Positions 1 through 9,314 are shown, counted from the first letter of the stretch. The stretch: DNA of 26,762 nt from Longicatena sp. (GCA_020025055.1 JAHHST010000006.1:1-26762); one strand, 5' to 3'. The notes: generated by a model from the sequence alone, not told the origin. Translations and numbers: made by a program.

Positions 1-19
1 TACAATCTTTGTCCCCCTT

Positions 20-25
20 TGTCAA
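20..25 (-). promoter_or_regulatory. Possible -35 box of a promoter running off the left edge
   Basis: On the minus strand a perfect TTGACA is followed by 17 bases and then TA at the very edge of the window, as if a TATAAT box were cut by the boundary. It would drive a leftward gene outside the window. A 14-base direct repeat, AATCCTTTTTTTGC, occurs at 24-37 and 62-75 in the same spacer. The -10 box cannot be seen, so this is only suggestive. Confidence 0.3.
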
Positions 26-96
26 TCCTTTTTTTGCTTTTTTTTCATGTTTTTTATTACAAATCCTTTTTTTGCACAATTTTTATTACTTTTTAC

Positions 97-137
97 AAAA
101 AAAAGGAACTAAATTTAATAATTTCATTTTAGTTCCT
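97..137 (-). terminator. Rho-independent terminator of the mutS-mutL-miaA-tcdA run
   Basis: On the minus strand a perfect 10-bp stem, AGGAACTAAA against TTTAGTTCCT (137-128 with 113-104), closes a 14-base loop. An unbroken U-tract (complement of the A-run at 97-104) follows it. It lies about 10 bases after the tcdA stop codon and should end the leftward transcript. Confidence 0.85.
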
Positions 138-146
138 AATGTATAA

Positions 147-881
147 TTATTTATTTAATAATTGCATCATTGTATATGATGCAATCGCCAGTCCAGCTGC
201 ACTTGGCACAAATGGTGAACTTGCTGGTGGCATTTTCTGTTTTCTTGTCATTCCATTTTCATTAATAACTTTCGTTTGAACAGTTGGTTGCTCTTTAGAC
301 CAAACAACTGGTATTTTTCCTTTTATTTTATTTTTTCTTATTAAATTCCGCATTATTTTGGCGACTGGATCATAATTTGTTTTCATTAAGTCGCAAATTT
401 CTATTTTTGTTGGATCCATTCGATTTGCCATTCCCATACTTGAAATAAATTTTATTTTATTTCTTAAACAATATTGAATAATTGATAATTTACTAGTCAT
501 TGTATCAATTGCATCTATTACAAAATCAACTGATTCATCAAATAAAATTGAATTTGCATCTTCGTTATAAAAAATATCTTTCGTAATTACTGTACAATCA
601 TTTCTATAAGTTAAAATTCGTTCTTTCATTACTTGTGTTTTTGATTTTCCAATTGTTTCAAATGTTGCATGAATTTGTCTATTTAAATTACTTAGGGCAA
701 CAGTATCTCCATCAACTAAGATTAATTTTCCAATTCCTGATCTTGCTAATGCTTCTGCTGCATATGATCCAACTCCGCCAACACCAATCACCATTACGAC
801 TGAATTTTGTAATTTTTTTATATTTTCTTCTCCAATTAATAGTTCCATCCTTTGTAGTGGTGTTTCTATTTTTTCAGCCAT
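147..881 (-). CDS. tcdA: tRNA threonylcarbamoyladenosine dehydratase (TcdA/CsdL, YgdL family)
   Basis: This is an E1-like (ThiF/MoeB/HesA fold) enzyme of 244 residues. In the characterised family it uses ATP to cyclise t6A37 of ANN-decoding tRNAs to ct6A. The N-terminal half shows the nucleotide-binding glycine motif GVGGVG (about 33-38), the acidic LVDGD strand (about 54-58) and SNLNRQ (about 63-68), all typical of this family. Its length is close to the usual 240-270. The start ATG overlaps the 3' end of miaA by 16 bases, and AGAAAGGA lies about 9 bases upstream, so the two are probably translationally coupled. It shares a theme with miaA, since both modify position 37 of tRNA. No zinc cysteine pairs or rhodanese domain are seen, which argues against ThiF or MoeB. 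Confidence 0.88.
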   Translation of the reverse strand: MAEKIETPLQRMELLIGEENIKKLQNSVVMVIGVGGVGSYAAEALARSGIGKLILVDGDTVALSNLNRQIHATFETIGKSKTQVMKERILTYRNDCTVITKDIFYNEDANSILFDESVDFVIDAIDTMTSKLSIIQYCLRNKIKFISSMGMANRMDPTKIEICDLMKTNYDPVAKIMRNLIRKNKIKGKIPVVWSKEQPTVQTKVINENGMTRKQKMPPASSPFVPSAAGLAIASYTMMQLLNK

Positions 882-1777
882 GTTTCAATATCCTTTCTAA
901 TTTGTTCCTTGTAATCTTGTTTTGTTACATCATACCAATGTACTTGCATTTGATTACGGAACCATGTATATTGTCGTTTTGCAAAATTACGTGAGTTCTT
1001 TTTTATTTTTTCAACGCATTCTTCTTTCGTTGCACTACCCTTATAATAGTCTATCCATTCCTTATACCCAATTCCTTTAAAACTTTGTAAATCCCATACA
1101 TTTTCTTTGCTTTTTACTAATTTATCAATTTCTTCAAATAGTCCTTCTTCCATCATGATATCCACACGTTTATTAATACGTTCGTATAATTGTTCTCGTT
1201 CCATCGTTAGTCCAATAATAAAACTATCATATATAGGTTCGTGTTTCTGTGCATCTACAATATCACTTTTCTTTTCTCCATCATGTGCCATCGACAATGC
1301 TCTTATGATTCGTTGTCGATTATTATGATGGATAGTTTCACATACCTTTGGATCTATTACTTTTAGTAATCCCCATAGCTGATCATTACTTAAACATTTT
1401 AAATAAGAAACAAATTCATCATCTTGTTTTTGTTCTAAAAATTGATAATCATATATTGCTGATTTGATATATAGCCCAGTTCCTCCACATATAATAGGTA
1501 GATGGTTATGACTAATTATTTCATCTATATATTTTCTTGATAAACTTTGAAATTCTTTTACATTGTATTCCTCATCAAAATGAAATGTATCTACTAAATA
1601 ATGAGGAATATTTTCTTTTTCTTCTTCTTTTATTTTAGCAGTTCCAATGCTCATTTCTTTATATACTTGCATAGAATCACCGCTTATAATTTCTCCATGA
1701 AATTGTTTTGCAAGATTTACACTTAAACTTGTTTTTCCAACTCCTGTTGGCCCTGCTATTACTAATATTTTTTTCAT
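866..1777 (-). CDS. miaA: tRNA dimethylallyltransferase (MiaA)
   Basis: The enzyme transfers a dimethylallyl group from DMAPP to N6 of A37 in tRNAs that read codons starting with U. It has 303 residues, normal for the family. The P-loop GPTGVGKTS (9-17) is at the N terminus, followed by the substrate-binding DSMQVYK (34-40), PHYLVD, GGTGLY in the middle and TWFRNQ near the C terminus, all diagnostic of MiaA. It starts 6 bases after the mutL stop, and its Shine-Dalgarno sequence (GAAAGAGG) lies in the last codons of mutL, which indicates a single operon. The mutS-mutL-miaA order is common in Firmicutes. Confidence 0.95.
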   Translation of the reverse strand: MKKILVIAGPTGVGKTSLSVNLAKQFHGEIISGDSMQVYKEMSIGTAKIKEEEKENIPHYLVDTFHFDEEYNVKEFQSLSRKYIDEIISHNHLPIICGGTGLYIKSAIYDYQFLEQKQDDEFVSYLKCLSNDQLWGLLKVIDPKVCETIHHNNRQRIIRALSMAHDGEKKSDIVDAQKHEPIYDSFIIGLTMEREQLYERINKRVDIMMEEGLFEEIDKLVKSKENVWDLQSFKGIGYKEWIDYYKGSATKEECVEKIKKNSRNFAKRQYTWFRNQMQVHWYDVTKQDYKEQIRKDIETWLKK

Positions 1778-1783
1778 ACTGCA

Positions 1784-3859
1784 TTATCCTCTTTCAAAAT
1801 CATGTATTAAATCTTTATCTTCAATACAAATAAGTGTCGGTCTTCCATGTGGACAGTGAAATGGTTGTTCACATTTTCCTAAATCTTCTATTACTCTTTT
1901 CATCTCTTCTAACGTTAAGTTTCGGTTAAAACGAATTGAACTATGACATGCCATAGTAGCAATTGCATGTTTTCTAAATTTTTCTAAACTAATCTCTTTA
2001 TCTTTTTCCCATACATCGATCATATCTTGAATAAATTCTTTTTCTTCTATTTCCTGCATCCACGATGGAAGCTCTCTACATAATAAAGTGGTTTCACCGA
2101 AAGATTCTAATTGAATTCCTATATATTTCATTGCTTGATTTAGTTCTTTTAATTGTGTTACTGCAGATACTGTTGTTTCAATCGTCAATGGTATTAACAA
2201 TGGCTGTGTATCATTTTTCCCTGCTAAAATTTTATCTCGAATTACTTCGTAATGGTATCGTTCTTGAGCTGCATGTTGATCAATAATATATAATCCTTTA
2301 TCTCCTTCCGCAATAATATAACAATTATGAAGTTGTCCTATTACACGTAATTGTGGCAAACTTGGATTTTTTGGTTTTTCATGTTCCTCTTCGTTTGTTA
2401 TTTGCAAGTTGATTGTTTCTTCTTGCAAATCTTTAGTAATCGTATTTTTTTGAATATCTTCATTTGATTCCATAGTTTCTTTTTCATCACTTATATTATT
2501 ATTTACTACTTCTTCCTCTTTTATTTTATTTTCCATAATTTTAGAGTAATTTTCTTTTTCTTCTTGCATAGATTGTACAGAAAAATCATTTTCCTTTTTT
2601 TGAGGTTGGATCAACTCTTCTGTTTTATAAACAGATTCTTTTTCCTTCATCTCAATAACTGGTGTTTTTTCAATATAATTTGTATGATTACTTTGCTTAT
2701 TTTCAATTGATTTTACTAAAGCTTCTTCTATATTAGATTCTTGTGGCTTTACAAAACTATGATTTACTTCATCATGCAATTCTTTCACAGATTGATCTCG
2801 TTCATATGTAAATTGCATTTCTTGTAATTCAACTTTTGGTTGTTTTTCTTTTTTTATATTTATTGTAGGTACTTCTAAATCATATCTTAACGCTTCTGTA
2901 ATTGTTTGATAAATTAGTTTTTCTAACTGTTTTTCTTTTGATAAACGAATTTCCCATTTGCTAGGATGAACGTTTACATCAACTAGTTGTGCATCCATTT
3001 CGATATTAATCACAACAATAGGAAAACGGTCTTTAGGCATATATGGTGCATAAGCATCAATTACTGATTTTTGCAGATGATAGTTTCGAATCATTCTTCC
3101 ATTAATATACAATAACATATAATATTTCGTTGCACGATTAAAATTAGGTTGCATGATATAACCAGTAATATGATAATCTAAATCTTTTCCATCTAATGAA
3201 ATTGCTGTTTTAGCTGTTTCTCTTCCATAAATTTGCATTAAAACTTCTAAAAGTTTTCCATTTCCTCTTGTCTGAAAAATTTGCTTTCCATCATGTGATA
3301 AAGTAAAACCAATTTCTGGATGTGATAATGCAAATTTTTGTACAACATCTGAAATTAAAGAAAATTCATATTGTGGACTTTTTAAATGTTTAAATCTTGC
3401 TGGAGTTTTTTGGAATAAATTTTTTACTTGAATCATTGTACCTTTAGGTGTTCCACATGGTTTTACATCTTTTAATTCTCCATAATTAATTTCTACTTCT
3501 GTAGACTCTTCACCATTATTTGTTCGCAATACAACATTTGAAACTGATGCAATTGATGGAAGTGCTTCTCCACGAAATCCCATAGTATGTATATTCCATA
3601 AATCGTTTATTTCTTTTAACTTACTTGTTGCATGTCTTTCAAATGCGATTTGTGCATCTTCTTGATCCATGCCAACTCCATCATCAATAATTGTAATAGT
3701 ATCAATTCCACCTTGTAAAATTTGTATTTCAATATGTTTTGCTTGTGCATCCATACAATTTTCTACAAGCTCTTTAACAATTCCCATAGGTCTTTCTACA
3801 ACTTCTCCAGCTGCAATCATATTCGACAAGTGCTCATCTAGTCGATTGATTTTTCCCAT
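1784..3859 (-). CDS. mutL: DNA mismatch repair protein MutL with endonuclease motif
   Basis: This GHL-type ATPase couples mismatch recognition by MutS to strand incision. In its 691 residues the N-terminal ATPase carries E30 and N34 (KELVEN), DDGVGM (59-64) and GFRGEA (94-99). A long Glu/Lys-rich, low-complexity linker spans roughly 340-510. The C-terminal domain has DQHAAQERYHYE, matching the DQHA-x2-E-x4-E endonuclease motif, then ACHSSIR and CPHGRP. The protein is therefore expected to nick DNA itself, like Bacillus MutL and unlike E. coli MutL. GGAGGTGA lies 7 bases before the ATG, 18 bases after mutS. In methyl-independent repair the nick is usually directed by the beta clamp, also encoded in this window. 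Confidence 0.96.
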   Translation of the reverse strand: MGKINRLDEHLSNMIAAGEVVERPMGIVKELVENCMDAQAKHIEIQILQGGIDTITIIDDGVGMDQEDAQIAFERHATSKLKEINDLWNIHTMGFRGEALPSIASVSNVVLRTNNGEESTEVEINYGELKDVKPCGTPKGTMIQVKNLFQKTPARFKHLKSPQYEFSLISDVVQKFALSHPEIGFTLSHDGKQIFQTRGNGKLLEVLMQIYGRETAKTAISLDGKDLDYHITGYIMQPNFNRATKYYMLLYINGRMIRNYHLQKSVIDAYAPYMPKDRFPIVVINIEMDAQLVDVNVHPSKWEIRLSKEKQLEKLIYQTITEALRYDLEVPTINIKKEKQPKVELQEMQFTYERDQSVKELHDEVNHSFVKPQESNIEEALVKSIENKQSNHTNYIEKTPVIEMKEKESVYKTEELIQPQKKENDFSVQSMQEEKENYSKIMENKIKEEEVVNNNISDEKETMESNEDIQKNTITKDLQEETINLQITNEEEHEKPKNPSLPQLRVIGQLHNCYIIAEGDKGLYIIDQHAAQERYHYEVIRDKILAGKNDTQPLLIPLTIETTVSAVTQLKELNQAMKYIGIQLESFGETTLLCRELPSWMQEIEEKEFIQDMIDVWEKDKEISLEKFRKHAIATMACHSSIRFNRNLTLEEMKRVIEDLGKCEQPFHCPHGRPTLICIEDKDLIHDFERG

Positions 3860-3877
3860 ATTCTCACCTCCATTTAA

Positions 3878-6409
3878 TTAATTTAATTTTTGTTTTAATT
3901 CATATACAAATTGCATTGCTTCTAGTGGTGTCATTTTATTTACATCTATATTTTCAATTTCTGCAATAATATCTTTATGTGCTGGATTCTCTTTTTCAAC
4001 AATAACTGGTGTTTCAATATTTTGAATCGGATTTTCATTTAATTCTAAATTATCTAAAATTTGTTTTGCGCGATCTAAAACAGTATTCGGTAAATGAGCT
4101 AACCTTGCAACATTAATACCATACGATTTATCTGCTTTTCCTTTTATTACTCGATATAAGAATGTTACCTTTTCATCTTCTTCATGAACATCTACATGAA
4201 CATTCAATATTCCTGGTGTTTTTACTTCCATTTCAGTTAATTCATGATAATGTGTAGAAAATAATGTTTTTGCCTTAATATTATAAACTATATATTCAAT
4301 CATAGCTTGTGCTAAAGCCATACCATCATAAGTAGATGTACCACGTCCAATTTCATCAAACAATATTAATGAATTTTTTGTCGCATTTTTTAGTGCATTA
4401 TTTGCTTCCATCATTTCTACCATGAATGTAGATTGCCCTGACATAATATCATCACTAGCTCCAATTCTTGTAAATATTTGATCAAAAATAGGTAATTCTG
4501 CCTTTCTTGCAGGTACATAACATCCAATTTGTGCCATTATAACGATTAAAGCCATTTGTCTCATATAAGTAGATTTACCACCCATATTTGGTCCTGTAAT
4601 AATCATTACATCTTCATTATTATTCATAATGACATCATTTGATACATATCGCGTTGTTTTCATAATTTTATCTAAAATTGGATGTCTTCCTTCTTCTATA
4701 CAAACCGTATGTTCATCATGGAATTGTGGTCTTGTATATCCATTTTCACTTGAAACTTCTGCTAATGCATATAATGCATCGATTGTACTTAACGCATTTG
4801 ATAAATCATGTAATTTAGGTAAATATTCTTTTATAATATTTAATAAATTATCAAACAACTCATTTTCTAATCGTATACTTTTTTCTTGTGCATGGATAAT
4901 TTCATCTTCTTGTTCTTTTAATTCTTGTGTAATAAAACGCTCTGCATTCGTTAACGTTTGTTTACGAATATATCCATATTCTTCCTTAATTTGGTCTAAG
5001 TTTGTTTTAGTTACTTCTATGTAATATCCAAATACACGATTATATCCTATTTTTAACGATTTTACTCCTGTTCTTTCTCTTTCTTTATTTTCTAACGCTA
5101 AAATCCAATTTTTACCATTTTTTCCTATTTCTCTTACACGATCCAATTCTTCATTATATCCTTTTACAAAGACTCCACCATCTTTTAATGTAATTGGTGG
5201 ATTTTCAACAATCGCTCCATTAATAAGTTCATATAAATCTTGACATAGATTGATATCTTTAAATTCACTGTATGATTCACAATCTTTAAATAAATCAAAA
5301 ATCATTGGAGCGTGTTCTAATGTTTTAATTAATCTTAAAATATCTCTAGGATTTGCACTTCCATAAGCAACTCTTGCACTCAATCTTTCCATATCATAAA
5401 CATAACTTAAATGTTCTTTTAATTCGTCTTTGGTAATAAAATTATCATTCATGAATTCTATAGCATCTAATCTTTTATAAATTGCTTTTGTATCAACTAA
5501 TGGATATTCAATCCATTTTTTTAATAAACGTGACCCCATGGAACTTCTACATTTATCTAAAAAATTCCATAATGTTAATGATTTTGAATTATTTCTTATA
5601 CAAGTTGTTAATTCAAGATTTTGTTTCGTATTATAGTCCATTTGTAAAAATTCTTCTTCATATATTTGTTCTACATGATGTAAATGAGCCATACTTCTTC
5701 TTTGTGTCTCGTCTAAATAATTAGTTAAAATTCCAAAAGCGTTTTGAATACGATCATCTTCTATGTGCTGAATTAAATGTTCATATTCTGGTTTGATAGT
5801 TGCATTATTATTATAGGATACGGTAATTTGATTCATATCCTTAATCATCTTTACAATTTTCTTATCAAACTTTTCTTGAATAACAATTTCTGCTACGTTA
5901 TTTCCTAATAATACTTTTTGAATTGCCATAACTTGTTTATCAATGAGTTGAGCTTGCATTTCCCCTGTTGTCATTTCACATAAAACTACAGCTATACCAA
6001 ATTGATAATCATATAAAGAAGCAATATATACTGTTGATTTTTCATCATTTACTTCATCCATAATTGTTCCAGGAGTTACGATTTTTAATATATCTCTTTT
6101 TACAATCCCTTTTGCAGTTGCAGGATTTTCCATCTGTTCTACAATCGCAACCTTATATCCTTTTTGAATTAATCTTTGAATATATCCGTTTGCTGCATGA
6201 TGAGGAATTCCACACATTGGAACTTTTTCTTCTACTCCTGCATTTTTCCCTGTTAACACCAAGTCTAATTCTTGACTTGCTATTTTCGCATCATCAAAAA
6301 ACATTTCATAAAAATCTCCTAATCGATAGAAGACAATTTCATCTTGATGTTGTTTTTTCATTTCTATATATTGCGCCATCATAGGCGTATAAGTATTCTT
6401 TTTAGCCAT
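3878..6409 (-). CDS. mutS: DNA mismatch repair ATPase MutS
   Basis: This is the mismatch sensor, 843 residues, the usual length for MutS1. The mismatch-wedge Phe-x-Glu is at F33-Y34-E35 (DFYEMF), showing a repair MutS and not MutS2. The ABC-type ATPase is C-terminal: Walker A GPNMGGKS (606-613), a signature segment SGQSTF (about 657-662), Walker B LILFDEIGRGTS (about 681-692) and STHYHEL (about 718-724). No Smr domain is present. AGGAGTG lies 7 bases upstream of the ATG. It is the first gene of the mutS-mutL-miaA-tcdA run, with a promoter candidate directly upstream. Confidence 0.97.
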   Translation of the reverse strand: MAKKNTYTPMMAQYIEMKKQHQDEIVFYRLGDFYEMFFDDAKIASQELDLVLTGKNAGVEEKVPMCGIPHHAANGYIQRLIQKGYKVAIVEQMENPATAKGIVKRDILKIVTPGTIMDEVNDEKSTVYIASLYDYQFGIAVVLCEMTTGEMQAQLIDKQVMAIQKVLLGNNVAEIVIQEKFDKKIVKMIKDMNQITVSYNNNATIKPEYEHLIQHIEDDRIQNAFGILTNYLDETQRRSMAHLHHVEQIYEEEFLQMDYNTKQNLELTTCIRNNSKSLTLWNFLDKCRSSMGSRLLKKWIEYPLVDTKAIYKRLDAIEFMNDNFITKDELKEHLSYVYDMERLSARVAYGSANPRDILRLIKTLEHAPMIFDLFKDCESYSEFKDINLCQDLYELINGAIVENPPITLKDGGVFVKGYNEELDRVREIGKNGKNWILALENKERERTGVKSLKIGYNRVFGYYIEVTKTNLDQIKEEYGYIRKQTLTNAERFITQELKEQEDEIIHAQEKSIRLENELFDNLLNIIKEYLPKLHDLSNALSTIDALYALAEVSSENGYTRPQFHDEHTVCIEEGRHPILDKIMKTTRYVSNDVIMNNNEDVMIITGPNMGGKSTYMRQMALIVIMAQIGCYVPARKAELPIFDQIFTRIGASDDIMSGQSTFMVEMMEANNALKNATKNSLILFDEIGRGTSTYDGMALAQAMIEYIVYNIKAKTLFSTHYHELTEMEVKTPGILNVHVDVHEEDEKVTFLYRVIKGKADKSYGINVARLAHLPNTVLDRAKQILDNLELNENPIQNIETPVIVEKENPAHKDIIAEIENIDVNKMTPLEAMQFVYELKQKLN

Positions 6410-6435
6410 TTTATCACTCCTGCTTTCGTTTATAT

Positions 6436-6464
6436 ATTATATCAAAAAAAAACTTATTACTCGC
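6436..6464 (-). promoter_or_regulatory. Putative mutS promoter with extended -10
   Basis: On the minus strand TGATATAAT gives a TGn-extended -10 box (TATAAT at 6441-6436), about 27 bases upstream of the mutS start. The -35 position (GCGAGT at about 6464-6459) is poor, as expected when an extended -10 is used. This is the best candidate in the spacer, but only by motif. Confidence 0.45.
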
Positions 6465-6492
6465 TATATTTCATACAAAACTTTCTTAAGTT

Positions 6493-6522
6493 TTATCGTT
6501 CCAATAAAAACCATGATATAAT
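6493..6522 (+). promoter_or_regulatory. Putative rodA promoter with extended -10
   Basis: The plus strand carries TGATATAAT (TGn plus TATAAT at 6517-6522), with a weak -35-like TTATCG at 6493-6498 and an 18-base spacer. It sits 41 bases before the chosen rodA start. It diverges from the mutS promoter within the same 154-base intergenic region. Confidence 0.5.
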
Positions 6523-6563
6523 AGTAATAGCCTTTAAAATAAATATAGATTGGAGTGATGCTA

Positions 6564-7754
6564 ATGAAATTAGGATTATCCAAAGAAAAAAGTTCGGATA
6601 AATTTGATTATGTTTTATTGGCTTTATTAATACTTATGGCAATTACAAGTTGTATAGCCATTTATGCATCATTTGGAATCATTGGAACTAGTAAAGGTAT
6701 GCACTATCTATCTAGACAAATCATATGGCTAACAGCTAGTTTCATTGTATTTGGAATTATGATGTATTTAGGAAATGATAGTCTTTTCCAATTTGCAAAA
6801 TATGCCTATTGGTTTTTGATGGGATGTTTAATTATTTTATTCATTTTTCACATATTATATTCGAAACTGCATATGAACGAATTTTTTCTAATTCGTACTA
6901 TTAATGGAGCCGTATCCTGGTTCACATTACCTGGTTTTTCGTTTCAGCCTAGTGAATTTATGAAAATTATATTAATCATTATTACCGCACAAATCATTGA
7001 TGAACATAATAAAAATAAAACAATTGATTCTTTTGAATTAGATTTTAAATTATTTATTGAAATTGCAAAATGGGCTCTACCACCAATGTTATTAATTTTA
7101 TTACAACCTGATACTGGGGTGGTATTAATTATCGGTACTAGTTTACTTGTTATGGTTTTATGTTCTGGAATCCACAAAGAATGGATATGGTTAATTATTG
7201 GAGTAATTTCTATTTGTATCATTACATTTGGTATCTTATATTTCCTCAACTATGATTTATTACTCAGTATTATAGGAAAAGATAATGCCTATAAATTAGA
7301 TCGAATTACTTCATGGTTAGATCCTGAATCAAATTCTAGTCATGAAGGATATCAACAATATTTAGGATTAGTATCAATTGGTAGTGCTGGTATTAAAGGT
7401 CATGGTCTTCATCAAATATTACTTAAAATTCCAGAAGCACATACCGATTATATATTTGCTATTATTTCCCAAACTTGGGGATTAATTGGTGGAGGAGTTA
7501 TCATTTTTCTTTGTTTATCATTGGATTTGTATTTATGTAAAATAGCATCATCTACTACAAATATGTTTGAAAAATATTGTATTATTGGTATTATTGGTAT
7601 GCTTTTATTCCAACAAATACAAAATATGGGTATGATTGTTGGTTTACTTCCAATTACTGGTATTACATTACCTTTGATTTCTTATGGTGGTTCTAGTTTA
7701 ATTTCTTATTTCATTGCATTTGGAATTATCATGAATAGTAGTTTGAAATCATAA
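6564..7754 (+). CDS. rodA: SEDS-family peptidoglycan glycosyltransferase, RodA/FtsW (RodA-like)
   Basis: This polytopic membrane enzyme polymerises lipid II into glycan strands, working with a class B PBP in elongation (RodA) or division (FtsW). It has 396 residues and about ten hydrophobic segments. Conserved SEDS motifs are FQPSEFMK (about 127-134), LLQPDTG (about 179-185), PEAHTDYIFA (290-299, with D295 at the catalytic-aspartate position) and GLLPITGITLPLISYGGSS near the C terminus. GLLPITGI and RITSWLDPE look more like RodA, but the RodA/FtsW split is not certain. The ATG at 6564 is preferred over a GTG at 6555 because GGAG lies 8 bases before it and overlaps the GTG. The gene runs toward oriC, against replication. 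A strong terminator follows. Confidence 0.85.
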   Translation: MKLGLSKEKSSDKFDYVLLALLILMAITSCIAIYASFGIIGTSKGMHYLSRQIIWLTASFIVFGIMMYLGNDSLFQFAKYAYWFLMGCLIILFIFHILYSKLHMNEFFLIRTINGAVSWFTLPGFSFQPSEFMKIILIIITAQIIDEHNKNKTIDSFELDFKLFIEIAKWALPPMLLILLQPDTGVVLIIGTSLLVMVLCSGIHKEWIWLIIGVISICIITFGILYFLNYDLLLSIIGKDNAYKLDRITSWLDPESNSSHEGYQQYLGLVSIGSAGIKGHGLHQILLKIPEAHTDYIFAIISQTWGLIGGGVIIFLCLSLDLYLCKIASSTTNMFEKYCIIGIIGMLLFQQIQNMGMIVGLLPITGITLPLISYGGSSLISYFIAFGIIMNSSLKS

Positions 7755-7755
7755 T

Positions 7756-7790
7756 AAAAGAGTTTAGGTTAAACACTTAAACTCTTTTTT
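7756..7790. terminator. Bidirectional terminator between rodA and nadK
   Basis: AAAAGAGTTTA at 7756-7766 pairs perfectly with TAAACTCTTTT at 7778-7788. The stem extends inward through a G-U, a G-C and a T-A pair to a 5-base loop. A T-run follows on the plus strand, and the A-run on the left serves as a U-tract on the minus strand. It therefore probably ends both convergent genes, and it starts 1 base after the rodA stop. Confidence 0.88.
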
Positions 7791-8562
7791 AATATAAATT
7801 CTTTAATCTTTTTAAATAACTATATTCTCTATATCTAGCAAACTTTACTTTTAAATCTGACATTCCACATATAATTTCTTTTGTATCGGTTAATGGAAGA
7901 TGTAAATGATCATAGCATAAAACTGCTGTATCAAAACTTTCACTTTTTATTTTTATTACTCTATCCTCCATCATTATATATGGAACGCCTAATGAACGAT
8001 GCACTGAATGTTGGATAGGTGTGACTTCTGTTAATTGCATTAAAGATAATCCACTATCAATAACAGCTCCTCTTAAGCTTCTATTATATGCTGTAGAGCC
8101 AGCTTGAGTACTTAAACAAATACCTGACCCTCTACATGTTTCAAAAAATTCATCATCTATATATAAATCCATAATTTGAGATTTAATGATATTTTCAATA
8201 CGAATTTCATTTAATGCATATCTGATATTAGAATCTCCATCGATTTGAAATTTCAAAAGTCTTGATTCATATATTTTGGGTTTCTTAGTTAATAAATCAT
8301 GTAAACATTCATCGACTTCTTCTTCGGTATAATCTGTAAAAAATCCTAGTGTTCCTGTATGAATTCCTAAAAATTGAACATTGTTTAATATATTGACATA
8401 CTTATGCACTCCATATAATAATGTTCCATCCCCACCTACACAAATGACTAATTCTGGTTGGACTTGATCATATACCCAACTATGATTTTCTAATTCTTGT
8501 TTTACATAATTTTCTACATTCCATGATTTTTTATCATTTTTAGATACTATGGCGAATTTCAT
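7789..8562 (-). CDS. nadK: NAD kinase (NadK/PpnK)
   Basis: The enzyme phosphorylates NAD to NADP and is the sole route to NADP in most bacteria. It has 257 residues, typical of the Gram-positive form. The diagnostic GGDGT loop is at 43-47, NE (118-119) lies in the substrate site, and the glycine-rich AGSTAYNRS (about 155-163) closes it. ATG 8562 (MKFAIVSK) is chosen over GTG 8571 because AAGGAAG sits 8 bases before the ATG and overlaps the GTG region. It is divergent from the CYTH gene. In many Firmicutes NadK, a CYTH protein and the small (p)ppGpp synthetase RelQ are clustered. Here the synthetase is missing from the window. Confidence 0.95.
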   Translation of the reverse strand: MKFAIVSKNDKKSWNVENYVKQELENHSWVYDQVQPELVICVGGDGTLLYGVHKYVNILNNVQFLGIHTGTLGFFTDYTEEEVDECLHDLLTKKPKIYESRLLKFQIDGDSNIRYALNEIRIENIIKSQIMDLYIDDEFFETCRGSGICLSTQAGSTAYNRSLRGAVIDSGLSLMQLTEVTPIQHSVHRSLGVPYIMMEDRVIKIKSESFDTAVLCYDHLHLPLTDTKEIICGMSDLKVKFARYREYSYLKRLKNLY

Positions 8563-8595
8563 AAAAATCACTTCCTTATTTTGTTATCTTATTGT

Positions 8596-8604
8596 ATTAT
8601 ATCA
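8596..8604 (-). promoter_or_regulatory. Extended -10 of a putative nadK promoter
   Basis: On the minus strand TGATATAAT (TATAAT at 8601-8596 preceded by TGA) lies 33 bases upstream of the nadK ATG. Its -35 would fall in the first codons of the divergent CYTH gene and is weak. The inference rests on the motif and the short shared spacer. Confidence 0.42.
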
Positions 8605-8619
8605 TTTAGGTGATATAAG

Positions 8620-9171
8620 ATGAATAACAACATTGAAAAAGAATATAAAATATTAATAACAAAAGAACAATTTGAAACATTATATAACTCTTATGGAAAT
8701 CCCCCATTTCGATTACAAGAAAACGTATATTATGATACAGCAGATTTTAATATACGTAGAACAAAAGGGTCTATGCGTATACGTGATGTAAATAACGAAC
8801 ACATTTTTACACTTAAGATTCATAGTCCTAATGGTTTACTTGAATATGAAAAAAATGTTTCATCAAATTCAATTGATTCATTAAACGATGAAGAGATTAT
8901 ATCTCTATTCAACAAATATGACATTCATGGTCCTTTTCAGCGTATCACAAGCTTAAAAACACAACGTGCAATTATTTATACCGAATATGCTGAACTATGC
9001 TTTGATATAAGTTCTTACAATGGTATAACTGATTATGAAATTGAATATGAATATAAAAAGGATCATGATGGTTTGACAGTTTTCAAAGATATATTATCTA
9101 AAATAAATGTAGTTTATACATCGAATTGTACATCTAAAGTTCAAAGAGCAATGAACAGTCTAAATAACTAA
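8620..9171 (+). CDS. CYTH-domain (triphosphate tunnel metalloenzyme) protein, YjbK-like
   Basis: The protein has 183 residues and opens with the CYTH signature ExExK (E6-K-E8-Y-K10). Alternating charged strands follow: SMRIR, TLKIH, YEKN, TQRAI, CFDIS and YEIEYEY. These fit the eight-stranded tunnel whose inner face binds a triphosphate and divalent metals. Known relatives are thiamine triphosphatases, inorganic triphosphatases and class IV adenylate cyclases. YjbK-type proteins in Firmicutes have no firmly settled cellular role, so the substrate is not assigned. AGGTG lies 7 bases before the ATG. The gene is divergent from nadK, runs against replication and is followed by its own terminator. 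Confidence 0.82.
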   Translation: MNNNIEKEYKILITKEQFETLYNSYGNPPFRLQENVYYDTADFNIRRTKGSMRIRDVNNEHIFTLKIHSPNGLLEYEKNVSSNSIDSLNDEEIISLFNKYDIHGPFQRITSLKTQRAIIYTEYAELCFDISSYNGITDYEIEYEYKKDHDGLTVFKDILSKINVVYTSNCTSKVQRAMNSLNN

Positions 9172-9213
9172 AAAGCTATATTATAGGTAAATACCTGCAT
9201 ATAGCTTTTTTTC
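9170..9213 (+). terminator. Terminator of the CYTH gene
   Basis: AAAAGCTATAT (9171-9181) pairs with ATATAGCTTTT (9199-9209). An inner stem AGGTA/TACCT (9185-9189 with 9192-9196) closes a 2-base loop, and a T-run follows. It begins at the stop codon. The 128 bases from here to the recR end contain no gene that I can support. Confidence 0.85.
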
Positions 9214-9314
9214 TACATAAGTATCTATTTAATTTTATTAAAAGCACAGCATATTATGAAAGCCTTTTCAAAAACTATCTTATTTTCCATATACTATACT
9301 AATTTGAAATCAAT

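Noticed and set aside
1..96. T-rich tracts at the left end as several tandem terminators
   Set aside because: Apart from the stem at 104-137 I could not find paired arms. The tracts look like low-complexity spacer with a 14-base direct repeat.
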